64,000 nucleotides of DNA from Anaerolineales bacterium (GTDB taxonomy: Bacteria > Chloroflexota > Anaerolineae > Anaerolineales > UBA11579). Of this stretch, positions 7,947 through 15,891 are shown piece by piece. Below the pieces are notes generated by a model. That model was not told the DNA's origin. It saw only the letters and a program-made list of their open reading frames with translations, and did not search any database. The translations under genes were made by a program, and so were the position numbers. Every line of letters begins with the position of its first letter. Position 1 is the first letter of the stretch. The stretch is from contig JAGVCA010000048.1 in the NCBI GenBank assembly GCA_020059485.1, positions 1 through 64,000 of the forward strand. Reading direction: 5' to 3'.

Positions 7947-7979
7947 AAGAGGCGTATGTTCCCATACGCCTCTCTTTTC
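7945..7979 (-). terminator. Terminator after the secreted Gly/His-rich protein gene
   Basis: 11-bp perfect stem AGAGGCGTATG / CATACGCCTCT with a TTCC loop, flanked by a T run on both strands (CTTTT on plus, CTCTTTTGCC on minus). It separates the 7996-8520 gene from the regulator operon. Confidence 0.8.
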
Positions 7980-7995
7980 AAGGTTGTGTTTGATC

Positions 7996-8520
7996 CTAGC
8001 TGCCGGGTTGGGTGGTTTCATTCAGATGCGGGCAACCGCCGCCAAACCCACCGCCATTGCCTTTACCCGGTCCCCCGAATTGGCGGAAACCGCCCCCACC
8101 ACCGGGCATGCCGCCGTGCATTCCGGGACCAAAACCGCTCTCCATCCGATCTTTCATGAAGGTGTATTGATCCTCCGTCAGCGTACCGTCGGCATAGGCC
8201 AGGTCCAACGCATCAAGGCGGGCTTGCAGGAATAGATCTCTGATCTCCGCTTGCTCGAAACCGAGGTCTGCGGCGATCTCGTAAAAGCTTTCGCCTGCTG
8301 CAATGCGGGCCTCGAAGGTTTCTTCGGAAATACCCAGTGCACTGGCCAGTCCGGTGTGCATGTAATCCGACATCCAACCTGAACCTTGTTCGGCTTGTTC
8401 ACCCTCCCCGCAGAACGGGCAGAACGGAGTAGGGGGATCCTCAGTCTGGGCCATGACGACCCCGAGGGTTAGCACCCCGAGCACGGCAAGAATGCCACCA
8501 ATCATCAATAAACGTTTCAT
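7996..8520 (-). CDS. Secreted protein with Gly/Met/His-rich C-terminus, unknown function
   Basis: 174 residues with an N-terminal signal peptide (hydrophobic core at 5-24, likely cleavage after VMAQ). A CPFCGEGEQ dithiol motif follows, then a helical region (ALGISEETFEARIAAGESFYEIA... LTEDQYTFMKDRME) like short helical repeats found in many secreted Firmicutes/Chloroflexota proteins. The tail from about residue 130 is nearly all Gly, Met, Phe, Pro and His, ending with CPHLNETT. AAGGAG lies 7 nt upstream of the ATG. It precedes a two-component system whose sensor has a similar Gly/Met/His-containing loop. Metal binding or a CpxP/Spy-like feedback role is conceivable but unproven. I do not recognise a named family with confidence. 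Confidence 0.75.
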   Translation of the reverse strand: MKRLLMIGGILAVLGVLTLGVVMAQTEDPPTPFCPFCGEGEQAEQGSGWMSDYMHTGLASALGISEETFEARIAAGESFYEIAADLGFEQAEIRDLFLQARLDALDLAYADGTLTEDQYTFMKDRMESGFGPGMHGGMPGGGGGFRQFGGPGKGNGGGFGGGCPHLNETTQPGS

Positions 8521-8616
8521 ATCTTTCTCCTTTTGGATATTTAATTATTTTCATTGTAGGATATAGCTATGAAGAAGTTGTGAAGAAGGTTTGTGGAAAT
8601 ATTGATGACAAGGAAG

Positions 8617-8636
8617 ATTGTGTAAATAATCACAAT
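8617..8636. promoter_or_regulatory. ATTGTG-N8-CACAAT palindrome, Rex/Crp-like
   Basis: Perfect 6-bp arms. The 18-nt core TTGTGTAAATAATCACAA differs from the Rex consensus (TTGTGAA-N4-TTCACAA) at two positions, and also resembles a Crp-type site. It lies 81 bp upstream of the ferredoxin/NAD(P)H-oxidoreductase/cytochrome operon. NADH-responsive Rex control would fit the operon content; inference only. Confidence 0.45.
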
Positions 8637-8678
8637 AAGGAGTATGTTGGTAAGATTTACCTATGTCGGTATTTGGAT

Positions 8679-8693
8679 GGGGGGGGATATAAT
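8679..8693 (+). promoter_or_regulatory. G8 tract abutting a TATAAT -10 box
   Basis: Eight consecutive G (8679-8686), one A, then TATAAT (8688-8693), 23 bp before the TTG start of the ferredoxin gene. No convincing -35 was found. The G tract lies between any -35 and the -10, so its length would change promoter spacing. Confidence 0.4.
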
Positions 8694-8716
8694 AATTTCA
8701 GTCTTGAGGAGGTATT

Positions 8717-8974
8717 TTGGCCAAGTTAGCGTTCGAAGAAGTTTCCCGTTATAAGGCGCTTGCTGGGGGCAGGGTAGTGCCAGATCCGTACCGCTGTGTG
8801 CAGTGTGGTATCTGCTCGTATAACTGTCCGATTGGGATAGATGTGCGGCGGTTTGCGTGGCTTGGCAAGCCGGTTGTCGACCGACACTGTCTTACCTGTG
8901 GCGAGTGCATTGCCAGATGTCCCCGCGGCGTCCTGCGCTTTGAAGGCGCTGAACTTCCAGTCAGGGAGACATAA
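8717..8974 (+). CDS. 2x[4Fe-4S] ferredoxin, first gene of electron-conduit operon
   Basis: 85 residues. Two complete clusters: C27/C30/C33 with C37 (CVQCGICSYNCPIG) and C58/C61/C64 with C68 (CLTCGECIARCPRG). No export signal, so cytoplasmic. It starts at TTG with AGGAGG 4-5 nt upstream; no ATG exists before the first cluster. The stop overlaps the next start by one base (TAATG), tying it to the FAD oxidoreductase. The likely role is to pass electrons between a soluble donor and that flavoprotein or the membrane cytochrome. Confidence 0.88.
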   Translation: MAKLAFEEVSRYKALAGGRVVPDPYRCVQCGICSYNCPIGIDVRRFAWLGKPVVDRHCLTCGECIARCPRGVLRFEGAELPVRET

Positions 8975-10296
8975 TGCGGTATGCCATATTGGGGATGGGC
9001 GCAGCTGGGATTGCTGCTGCCGAAGCGATCAGGGCTCACGACTCTGGCGGAGAGATAGTTTGCATCAGTTTTGAGTCAGATGGATATTATTCCCGACCAG
9101 GTTTGGCCTACTATTTGAGCAAGGAGATGGGGAAACGCTCGCTCTACCCAATGAGCGACAGGGACTTTTCTGACAGGCAGATCAAGAAATACCACAACCT
9201 GGCTGTCCGGTTGGATACAGTGAATAATGAGATCCTGCTCTCGGATGGAAAACGCTTACGCTATGACAAGGCCTTGTTGGCCCTGGGTGCAGAAGCCGTG
9301 GTGCCTGACTTGGAGGGTGTCAACCTAAAGGGAGTCGTTTACCTGGACTCCATGGCGCGGACGCGGGAGATGATTGATCTGGCACGCAGGCATAAGCGAG
9401 CGGTGGTTGTGGGGGGTGGGATCACCGCGCTTGAGTTGGCAGAGGGATTGGCAGCGCGCCGCGTACGAGTAGATTATTTTTTACGCGGTGACCGGTATTG
9501 GAATCGGGTATTGGATGAAATGGAATCCGGGCTCATCATACAGCGGTTGAAGCATGAGGGCGTCCAAGTCCACTTCAACACCGAGGTTGGTGAGATTGTG
9601 GGAAAACGCGGGCAGGTCAACGCAGTTCGGACCACAGATGGGCGCTTATTTAAAACCAATCTGGTAGGTTTGGCGATTGGGGTGCGGCCCCGACTGGATT
9701 TGGCCAGGGTTAGTGGGCTAACGGTCAACCGCGGTGTCATCGTCGATGAGTTCCTACAAACCAGTGCGCCACAGGTATGGGCTGCAGGTGATGTCGCTGA
9801 GGTTGTGGATCCCGACAGCGGCCGCGGTGTGGTGGATAGTTTGTGGCCGGTAGCCCGTCAGCAGGGCAGAGTAGCGGGGCTGAATATGGCTGGGATCCGA
9901 ACTGAATACCACCGCCGCAGCCCATTAAACGTCACACGGCTGGCAGGGCTGACCACCACGATCATCGGCCAGGTAGGCACAGAGTCGAATAACGGAGATG
10001 ACCTGACCATCGTGCGCGGAGAGAGCGAGACCTGGCAACGGACTCCGGAGGCGGTGATCTGTCAGAATGTGGAGGATATTAACCGGGTCAGAGTGATGGT
10101 GGCACAGAACAAGTTGGTCGGTGCGGTCGTGATGGGCGATCAGGCCCTTTCCCGACCTTTGGATGACCTGATCTCCAATGAGGCTAATATCGCACCCATC
10201 CGGGATCGATTGACTGCTCCTGGGGCAGATATTAGTAAGATCATTCGTCCTTTCTGGGAGAATTGGAGGAGGAATAATGCGGATCAAGAACCTTGA
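8974..10296 (+). CDS. FAD-dependent NAD(P)H oxidoreductase (pyridine nucleotide-disulfide family, nitrite/rubredoxin-reductase-like)
   Basis: 440 residues. FAD-binding GMGAAG at 7-12, the SRPGLAYYLS block typical of NirB/NADH-rubredoxin reductase-type proteins, a second dinucleotide fold VVVGGGITALELAEGLA around 145, and the closing FAD motif VWAAGDVAEV. No redox-active CxxxxC disulfide appears, so it is not a classical disulfide reductase. The last 120 residues form the usual dimerisation region plus a short extension. It is translationally coupled to the ferredoxin and overlaps the next gene by 20 bp. It probably oxidises NAD(P)H and hands electrons to the ferredoxin or the membrane heme protein; the partner is inferred from operon order. 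Confidence 0.88.
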   Translation: MRYAILGMGAAGIAAAEAIRAHDSGGEIVCISFESDGYYSRPGLAYYLSKEMGKRSLYPMSDRDFSDRQIKKYHNLAVRLDTVNNEILLSDGKRLRYDKALLALGAEAVVPDLEGVNLKGVVYLDSMARTREMIDLARRHKRAVVVGGGITALELAEGLAARRVRVDYFLRGDRYWNRVLDEMESGLIIQRLKHEGVQVHFNTEVGEIVGKRGQVNAVRTTDGRLFKTNLVGLAIGVRPRLDLARVSGLTVNRGVIVDEFLQTSAPQVWAAGDVAEVVDPDSGRGVVDSLWPVARQQGRVAGLNMAGIRTEYHRRSPLNVTRLAGLTTTIIGQVGTESNNGDDLTIVRGESETWQRTPEAVICQNVEDINRVRVMVAQNKLVGAVVMGDQALSRPLDDLISNEANIAPIRDRLTAPGADISKIIRPFWENWRRNNADQEP

Positions 10297-10858
10297 ACTA
10301 TGGGCAGCCTTTGGAACAATGATCGTTCTGGGGGCAGGTTATGGGATATGGTCTTCTCAAAATGGGCTGCCAAAATCCAGCGGGTTGGCGGGTCATCTGA
10401 TCGGAGTGGTTGGGTTTTTACTGATGCTGATGACTGAGATCCTGTATTCCGTGCGGAAAAGTTCACCGAATGCCCGCTGGGGGAAACTACAGCACTGGCT
10501 GGCGTTCCATGTTTACACCGGTCTGGTTGGGCCATTTTTGGTTTTGCTTCACACTGCCTGGCGCTTCAATGGGATTGCCGGGATCTTGACTTTGCTGATG
10601 GTCATCATTGTTTTAAGCGGTTTTGTCGGGCGGTTCTTTTACACCCAAATCCCGCGGGATGAAGACGGCCAGTTGCTGCCAGATGAACTCGTACCGGAAC
10701 AACAGGAGCAGCAAATACGCGGAGCAGCCCGAACAGCCAAAGCGCGCCGCTTACTGGCGGTCTGGCATGCGTTCCATGTCCCGTTTGGGGTGGTGATGTT
10801 TACGATTGCCTTTATTCACATCGGGGCGGCGTTGTATTACGCCACCCTGGTGCGGTGA
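10277..10858 (+). CDS. b-type cytochrome-like membrane protein
   Basis: 193 residues with four to five membrane helices. Histidines H78/H92 and H167/H181 sit on hydrophobic helices with 14-residue spacing, the pattern of bis-His heme ligation in ferric-reductase-like and b561-like proteins; H73 and H164 are extra. A polar cytoplasmic loop (PRDEDGQLLPDELVPEQQ) lies between the helix pairs. GGAGGAATA precedes the ATG, which overlaps the oxidoreductase end. Its position between a cytoplasmic flavoprotein/ferredoxin and a secreted 21-heme cytochrome points to transmembrane electron transfer. Confidence 0.72.
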   Translation: MRIKNLELWAAFGTMIVLGAGYGIWSSQNGLPKSSGLAGHLIGVVGFLLMLMTEILYSVRKSSPNARWGKLQHWLAFHVYTGLVGPFLVLLHTAWRFNGIAGILTLLMVIIVLSGFVGRFFYTQIPRDEDGQLLPDELVPEQQEQQIRGAARTAKARRLLAVWHAFHVPFGVVMFTIAFIHIGAALYYATLVR

Positions 10859-10868
10859 GGAGGAGGCG

Positions 10869-12527
10869 ATGAAACGGAGAAATCTAGGCTGCCTGACCAG
10901 TGGCGGGATGATCGCGCTGGTCATCTCGTTGGTCTTTGCTGGCGCGAGTTATGCCATTGGCGGGGGTAAAATGTTCAGCCCGGGAGAACTAAAGGCTGAT
11001 TCGTCAGCCAATTCCCTAGGAGCGATTGCTTCTCACGCCGAACTTGAAAAAGAATGTGCTGCCTGTCATCCGGCTTTCTGGGATGCAGACACAATGACCG
11101 ACCTGTGTCTGGATTGCCACGTCGATATCCAGGATTCGATGAGCGATTCAACCTCGCTGCATGGCGCAGTGATGTCAAAATTCTCAACCATCAACTGTCG
11201 GGAATGCCATAATGAACACAACGGGCCGGAAGGCGAGATTACTGAAAGATTGTCGGAGGATTTCCCGCACGAACTGGTTGGGTTTGCGCTGACCGGACAT
11301 CAACAATTGGATTGGGACCAGGATGTCACTTGTCTCGACTGCCATCAGGCTGGATACACCGTGGTGGAAAATATCTTATGCCGGAACTGCCATGAGCAGG
11401 TGGACAGCGATGTCACAGGTACGCATATTGATCTTTTTGGAACTGACTGCATGGACTGCCACGATGGTATTGATACCTACGGCAAAGACTTTGATCATAA
11501 TGCCCATCCCTTCCCGCTGGTTGGCAACCATATCCCGCTGAGCTGCGTCGAATGCCACCAGGATGCCAGCAGCCTGGACGAACTGCAAAACACACCGCAG
11601 GATTGCCGGGAGTGTCACGAGGACCGCGATGACCATGAAGGCACTCTGGGTGACAATTGCGCGGTCTGCCACACGCCTGATGGATGGGAGTTCGGGGTCT
11701 TTGACCATTCTCAAACTGGTTTTGACCTGATCGGCGGGCATGCCGAGATCGACTGTGAGGATTGTCATGTTGATGCCACTTACCAGGGGGCAGACCCGGC
11801 CTGTATTGCCTGTCACGCGGAGGACGATGAGCATCAGGGAACATTCGGAACAGAATGCCAGGCCTGTCATAACCCGGTTAGCTGGCTGGATGTGACCTTT
11901 GATCATCAGGGACCGTTAGCGGCCGACTGCTTTGCCTGTCACACCAATGATAAGCCCGTGGACCATTATCCCGGAATCTGCTCGGCTTGCCACACCACCT
12001 TTGCCTGGCTGCCAGCCACGTTCGACCACCAGGTGGCGGGCGCATCGGATTGCCTGAGCTGCCATACCAAGGATAAACCGGGAGAACACTTCGGCGGGCA
12101 ATGTTCGGCCTGTCACAACACCAGCGGTTGGCTGCCGGCTTCCTTCAATCACGTCGCTGCAGGAGCTACAGATTGCCTTGCCTGCCATACTGGGCAGCGT
12201 CCGGCGAACCACTTCGGTGGGCAATGTTCCATGTGTCACAGTACCAGCGCCTGGAAGCCGGCCAGTTTCAAGCATACCTTCCCAATGAACCACGGCGGGG
12301 CAAATGAAAAGTGCGCGACTTGCCACCCGAGCGGGAGTTACCCTAACTACACGTGCTATGGCTGCCATGAACATACTCCCGCCAACATCAACAACGAACA
12401 TGAAGGTATTGCCAATGTGAACAACTGTGTCGCCTGCCACTGGGATGGCGACAAGCATGATGATGGCGGTGAAGACAGCGGCGGAAATGATGGGGGCAAC
12501 AACGAGAACAACGAAAACAACAATTGA
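10869..12527 (+). CDS. Secreted 21-heme cytochrome c
   Basis: 552 residues with 21 CXXCH motifs and a signal peptide (MKRRNLGCLTSGGMIALVISLVFAGASYA). The start is the ATG at 10869 with GAGGAGG 4 nt upstream; an upstream in-frame ATG lies inside the preceding gene. The C-terminal half is built from repeats of the form C-x2-CH...W.PA.FDH...DC-x2-CH....P..HFGG, three to four copies in tandem, so heme number seems to have grown by duplication. The tail is Asp/Gly/Asn/Glu-rich. No C-terminal membrane anchor. About one heme per 26 residues suits a molecular wire rather than an enzyme. It is last in the ferredoxin-flavoprotein-cytochrome b operon. Confidence 0.9.
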   Translation: MKRRNLGCLTSGGMIALVISLVFAGASYAIGGGKMFSPGELKADSSANSLGAIASHAELEKECAACHPAFWDADTMTDLCLDCHVDIQDSMSDSTSLHGAVMSKFSTINCRECHNEHNGPEGEITERLSEDFPHELVGFALTGHQQLDWDQDVTCLDCHQAGYTVVENILCRNCHEQVDSDVTGTHIDLFGTDCMDCHDGIDTYGKDFDHNAHPFPLVGNHIPLSCVECHQDASSLDELQNTPQDCRECHEDRDDHEGTLGDNCAVCHTPDGWEFGVFDHSQTGFDLIGGHAEIDCEDCHVDATYQGADPACIACHAEDDEHQGTFGTECQACHNPVSWLDVTFDHQGPLAADCFACHTNDKPVDHYPGICSACHTTFAWLPATFDHQVAGASDCLSCHTKDKPGEHFGGQCSACHNTSGWLPASFNHVAAGATDCLACHTGQRPANHFGGQCSMCHSTSAWKPASFKHTFPMNHGGANEKCATCHPSGSYPNYTCYGCHEHTPANINNEHEGIANVNNCVACHWDGDKHDDGGEDSGGNDGGNNENNENNN

Positions 12528-12550
12528 ATTTGGCTGATCCGAGAAGCAAC

Positions 12551-12581
12551 GAGGCGGCTCTGAAGAGCCGCCTCGTTTTTT
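12551..12581 (+). terminator. Terminator of the 21-heme cytochrome operon
   Basis: 10-bp perfect stem GAGGCGGCTC / GAGCCGCCTC, TGAA loop, followed by GTTTTTT. 24 bp after the cytochrome stop. Confidence 0.92.
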
Positions 12582-12617
12582 AAAAGTGAAAATTCCGTTC
12601 TGGTTCGGTGCGCAGGG

Positions 12618-14660
12618 TTATTCTTTTTGCCCGGCCAGCACTTTGATCCGTTCCCAGGGTTTCAGGGATTCGTCCTCGGCCAGGATCGTGCGCAGTTCGT
12701 AGATCTGGTCGCGCAGCAGGGCGGCCTGCTCAAACTCGAGATCGGCAGCAGCTTGCTTCATGCGGGATTCGAGCGCTTCGATCATCTTCTCCAGTTCGCG
12801 TTTGGGCACCGGGCCGGGCTGGCCGGCATCGTAGCCCGCTGCCGACTCCGCCACCGCGCTGACAGCGACCCGGTCGGTCAGGTCGCGGATCGCTTTGATG
12901 ATGCTGACCGGCTCAATGCCGCGTTCGAGGTTGTAGGCGATCTGCTTGTCGCGGCGGCGGTCGGTTTCTTCGAGTGCGCCTTGCATCGCTTCCGTGACCT
13001 TGTCGGCATACATGATCACCCGGCCCTCCACATGACGGGCGGCGCGGCCGATGGTTTGGATCAGGGCGGTTTGCGAGCGCAGGAAGCCCTGCTTGTCGGC
13101 GTCCAGGATCGCGACCAGAGAGACCTCCGGCAGATCGAGGCCTTCTCGCAGCAGATTGATCCCGACCACGACATCGAAGATGCCCCGGCGCAGGTCGCGC
13201 AGGATGCCGATGCGTTCAAGGGTGTCGACCTCGGAGTGCAGGTAATGAACCTTGATGCCCATCTCCAGCAGGTAGTCGGCCAGGTCTTCGGCCATCCGCT
13301 TGGTGAGCGTGGTGACCAGTGTGCGCTGTCCGACCTCGATGCGGGACCGGATCTCGCCGATCAGGTTATCGATCTGACCTTCGATCGGCCGGACTTCGAC
13401 CTGGGGGTCCACCAGCCCAGTCGGGCGGATGACCTGATCAACCACCTGGGCGGCGCGTTCAAGTTCGTACGGGCCGGGCGTGGCAGAGGTGTAGATCACC
13501 TGGCCGATGTATTCCTCAAACTCGCTAAAGGTGAGCGGCCGGTTGTCCATGGCGGATGGCAGGCGGAAACCGTACTCGACCAGCACGGACTTTCGGGCCT
13601 GGTCGCCGTTGTACATACCGCGGATCTGTGGGATGGTCATGTGCGATTCGTCGATGAACAGCAGGAAGTTTGGCGAGAAGTAGTCCAGCAATGTCCAGGG
13701 ATGGGTGCCGGGGGGCCGGCCATCCAGGTGGCGGGAGTAGTTCTCGACCCCGGCGCACGAGCCGGTCTCACGCAGGATCTCGAGGTCGTAACGGGTGCGC
13801 TGCTCCAGCCGCTGGGCTTCGAGCAGCATCTCGTTCTGCTTGAAGTATGCCAGTCGCTCGTCAAGTTCGGCCTGAATCGTCTGAAGCGCCTCCAGCAGCT
13901 TGACCTCTTCAGTAATGAAATGCTTGGCCGGGTAGATCGAAACGCTGTCCAGTTCTTCCTTGATCTCGCCGGTGAGCATGTTCATCTCGACGATCCGCTC
14001 GACCTCATCGCCAAAGAATGTGATCCGGTAGCCGAGTTTGTCCTGGTAGGCTGGGACCAAATCTAGGGTGTCGCCGCGCACCCGGAAGGCGCCGGAAGCC
14101 AGGTCGATGTCGTTGCGCTGGTAGTGGATTTCGATCAGGCGGCGGAGCAGGAAATTGCGCCGGATGGCCTCGCCGACCTTGAGATTGACGACGACCTTAC
14201 CATAGGCTTCCGGATTGCCGAGGCCATAGATGCACGAGACCGAGGCGACGATGATGACATCCTTGCGGGAAAGCAGCGAGGTGGTGGCGGCCAGGCGCAG
14301 GCGTTCGATCTCCTCGTTGATGTCGGTCTCTTTTTCGATGTACAGGTCGCGGCGCGGGACGTACGCCTCTGGCTGGTAGTAGTCGTAGTACGAGGTGAAG
14401 TATTCGACGGCGTTGTCGGGGAAGAATTCCTTGAACTCGGCGTACAGCTGGGCGACGAGGGTCTTGTTGTGGGCGATCACCAGGGCAGGGCGCTGGGTCT
14501 GGGCGATGATGTTGGCCATCGAGAAGGTCTTGCCGGTGCCGGTAGCGCCGAGCAGGACCTGGTGCTGGTAGCCCTGTTCGAGGCCGGCGACGAGCTTGTC
14601 GATCGCCTCGGGCTGGTCACCGGTGGGTTTGAACGGAGAGTGTAAGTTAAATTGTTTCAT
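12618..14660 (-). CDS. uvrB: Excinuclease ABC subunit B
   Basis: 680 residues, full length. UvrB is the damage-verifying helicase-like subunit of nucleotide excision repair. Walker A GATGTGKT, the beta-hairpin [16 protein letters not shown] box, helicase motif [25 protein letters not shown], and a C-terminal UVR domain ([30 protein letters not shown]). The start is [10 protein letters not shown] at 14660; in-frame sequence upstream does not match the family. No ribosome site is seen; a TACAAT box lies 9 nt before the ATG, so the transcript may be nearly leaderless. Monocistronic. Confidence 0.98.
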   Translation of the reverse strand: MKQFNLHSPFKPTGDQPEAIDKLVAGLEQGYQHQVLLGATGTGKTFSMANIIAQTQRPALVIAHNKTLVAQLYAEFKEFFPDNAVEYFTSYYDYYQPEAYVPRRDLYIEKETDINEEIERLRLAATTSLLSRKDVIIVASVSCIYGLGNPEAYGKVVVNLKVGEAIRRNFLLRRLIEIHYQRNDIDLASGAFRVRGDTLDLVPAYQDKLGYRITFFGDEVERIVEMNMLTGEIKEELDSVSIYPAKHFITEEVKLLEALQTIQAELDERLAYFKQNEMLLEAQRLEQRTRYDLEILRETGSCAGVENYSRHLDGRPPGTHPWTLLDYFSPNFLLFIDESHMTIPQIRGMYNGDQARKSVLVEYGFRLPSAMDNRPLTFSEFEEYIGQVIYTSATPGPYELERAAQVVDQVIRPTGLVDPQVEVRPIEGQIDNLIGEIRSRIEVGQRTLVTTLTKRMAEDLADYLLEMGIKVHYLHSEVDTLERIGILRDLRRGIFDVVVGINLLREGLDLPEVSLVAILDADKQGFLRSQTALIQTIGRAARHVEGRVIMYADKVTEAMQGALEETDRRRDKQIAYNLERGIEPVSIIKAIRDLTDRVAVSAVAESAAGYDAGQPGPVPKRELEKMIEALESRMKQAAADLEFEQAALLRDQIYELRTILAEDESLKPWERIKVLAGQKE

Positions 14661-14834
14661 GTGTTTATTATTGTAAGATATATTGCAAATAAATTGTGTC
14701 TTGCGTACCGAGTCACAGAGCGATAGGGATCCTGGACTCATATTTTATGCAAGAATACGACAGAATTGACTCGCTGACAATTATAGAACAAATGTTAGAG
14801 TTCGGGAAGGGGATTTGTGCCGGTTAAAAAGTAC

Positions 14835-14862
14835 TTCGCCCAACGATTTCGTTGGGCGAAGG
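14835..14862 (-). terminator. Terminator of the two-repeat lipoprotein gene
   Basis: 12-bp perfect stem TTCGCCCAACGA / TCGTTGGGCGAA with a 2-nt centre. On the minus strand it is followed by GTACTTTTTAACC. It lies 26 bp past the lipoprotein stop. Confidence 0.8.
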
Positions 14863-14887
14863 TTCTCAGTGTGGTTGTTCCAGGCTG

Positions 14888-15832
14888 TTAGTTCGTCGGG
14901 TTGGGCGGGAAAGTGCCCGGGTCGGCGTAGAAGTCCTTTGGGTCGGCATTCTGGGCAGTCTGGCCGGCAGTCACCTGCACCTCGACCAGCGAGTGGTCAT
15001 TGCACTCCACGCTCAGACCGCACAACACGGCCATCGAGTAACCACCGCCTTGCTCATCCGTCCCAGGATAAGCCACCACTGTGTACGTGCCGGGCGGCAG
15101 GTTTTCTATCGTGTAGGTGGTCTGGTTCTGCTGGGTCTGGACGTAGTAATACTGCTGGGTATTGATATTGGTCGCTACGACGGTCATCGCCGGAATGAAG
15201 GAGGACGGGTACCCGAGATTACCGGAGATGGCGCCGACCAGCTGGCTGGCATCCACGTCGGGCGGGTAGGGCACGTCCCCGGGGCTGCCGTACCAGTCAC
15301 AGACTTCGATGCCAGAAGTGGTTTGGTCGGTCATGATCTCGAACTGGATCAAGGAGTGGTCGTTACATGCCACGCTCAGGCCGCACGGCACCGACTGGGA
15401 ATACGAGCCGCCGTAACTGAAGTCTGGCAGCCAGGCATACGCCACATAAGTGCCGGGGGGCAGCGGAAGTTCCATCGGCGGCTGGTTCTGCACCGTCGGA
15501 ACGGTGGTGACCTCCTGGGAATTGACGTTCTCCAGGTACAGGTTCATCGGCGGGATCATCTCGCTGGGGTAGCACAGGCTGACCGCGGCGATCCCGGTCT
15601 GGAATGGGTCTTCCGGGTCTGCCGGTTCCTCGTCGACCGGAGGCAGGTCATTGCCGCTGGCTTCCAGGGTCTGTGCAACCGTAGTGGCGATCGCACCGGC
15701 CTCAACGCCAGCTGCCTGAAGCGTTTCATAGATGGTGGTGGCGAGAGCTTCCGGGTCACCAAGCCCTTGCGGCAGCCCGCAAGCCAGCCCGACCAGGATC
15801 AAGGTTACCAGAATTAGGGTCCATCGTTTCAT
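14888..15832 (-). CDS. Lipoprotein with two tandem carbohydrate-binding-like/beta-sandwich repeats
   Basis: 314 residues. The signal peptide ends in lipobox GLAC, so lipid-anchored outside the membrane. Two homologous units of about 110 residues follow a short Ala-rich linker; each has P-PGTY-V-AY, then S...CGLSV.CNDHSL and a beta-strand with T.GQT or similar. The paired cysteines in each repeat suggest a disulfide. The PPGTY pattern recalls CarboxypepD_reg/beta-sandwich domains, but I do not recognise the family. ATG at 15832 is backed by AAGGAG 8 nt upstream. It follows the PHP-domain gene at 59 bp with a TATAAT-like box in between, so it may have its own promoter. Confidence 0.7.
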   Translation of the reverse strand: MKRWTLILVTLILVGLACGLPQGLGDPEALATTIYETLQAAGVEAGAIATTVAQTLEASGNDLPPVDEEPADPEDPFQTGIAAVSLCYPSEMIPPMNLYLENVNSQEVTTVPTVQNQPPMELPLPPGTYVAYAWLPDFSYGGSYSQSVPCGLSVACNDHSLIQFEIMTDQTTSGIEVCDWYGSPGDVPYPPDVDASQLVGAISGNLGYPSSFIPAMTVVATNINTQQYYYVQTQQNQTTYTIENLPPGTYTVVAYPGTDEQGGGYSMAVLCGLSVECNDHSLVEVQVTAGQTAQNADPKDFYADPGTFPPNPTN

Positions 15833-15891
15833 TTTATTTCTTCTCCTTAGAGTAATACTTAAATTTTGACAATCCTCATCAAAATTATACT

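Noticed and set aside
7909-7965. Longer N-terminus for the response regulator from ATG at 7965
   Set aside because: That ATG is inside the terminator hairpin; the receiver domain starts at 7908.
12627-14066. 479-codon open frame on plus strand opposite uvrB
   Set aside because: Shadow of the uvrB reading frame in GC-rich DNA; no domain, no ribosome site, and uvrB is certain.
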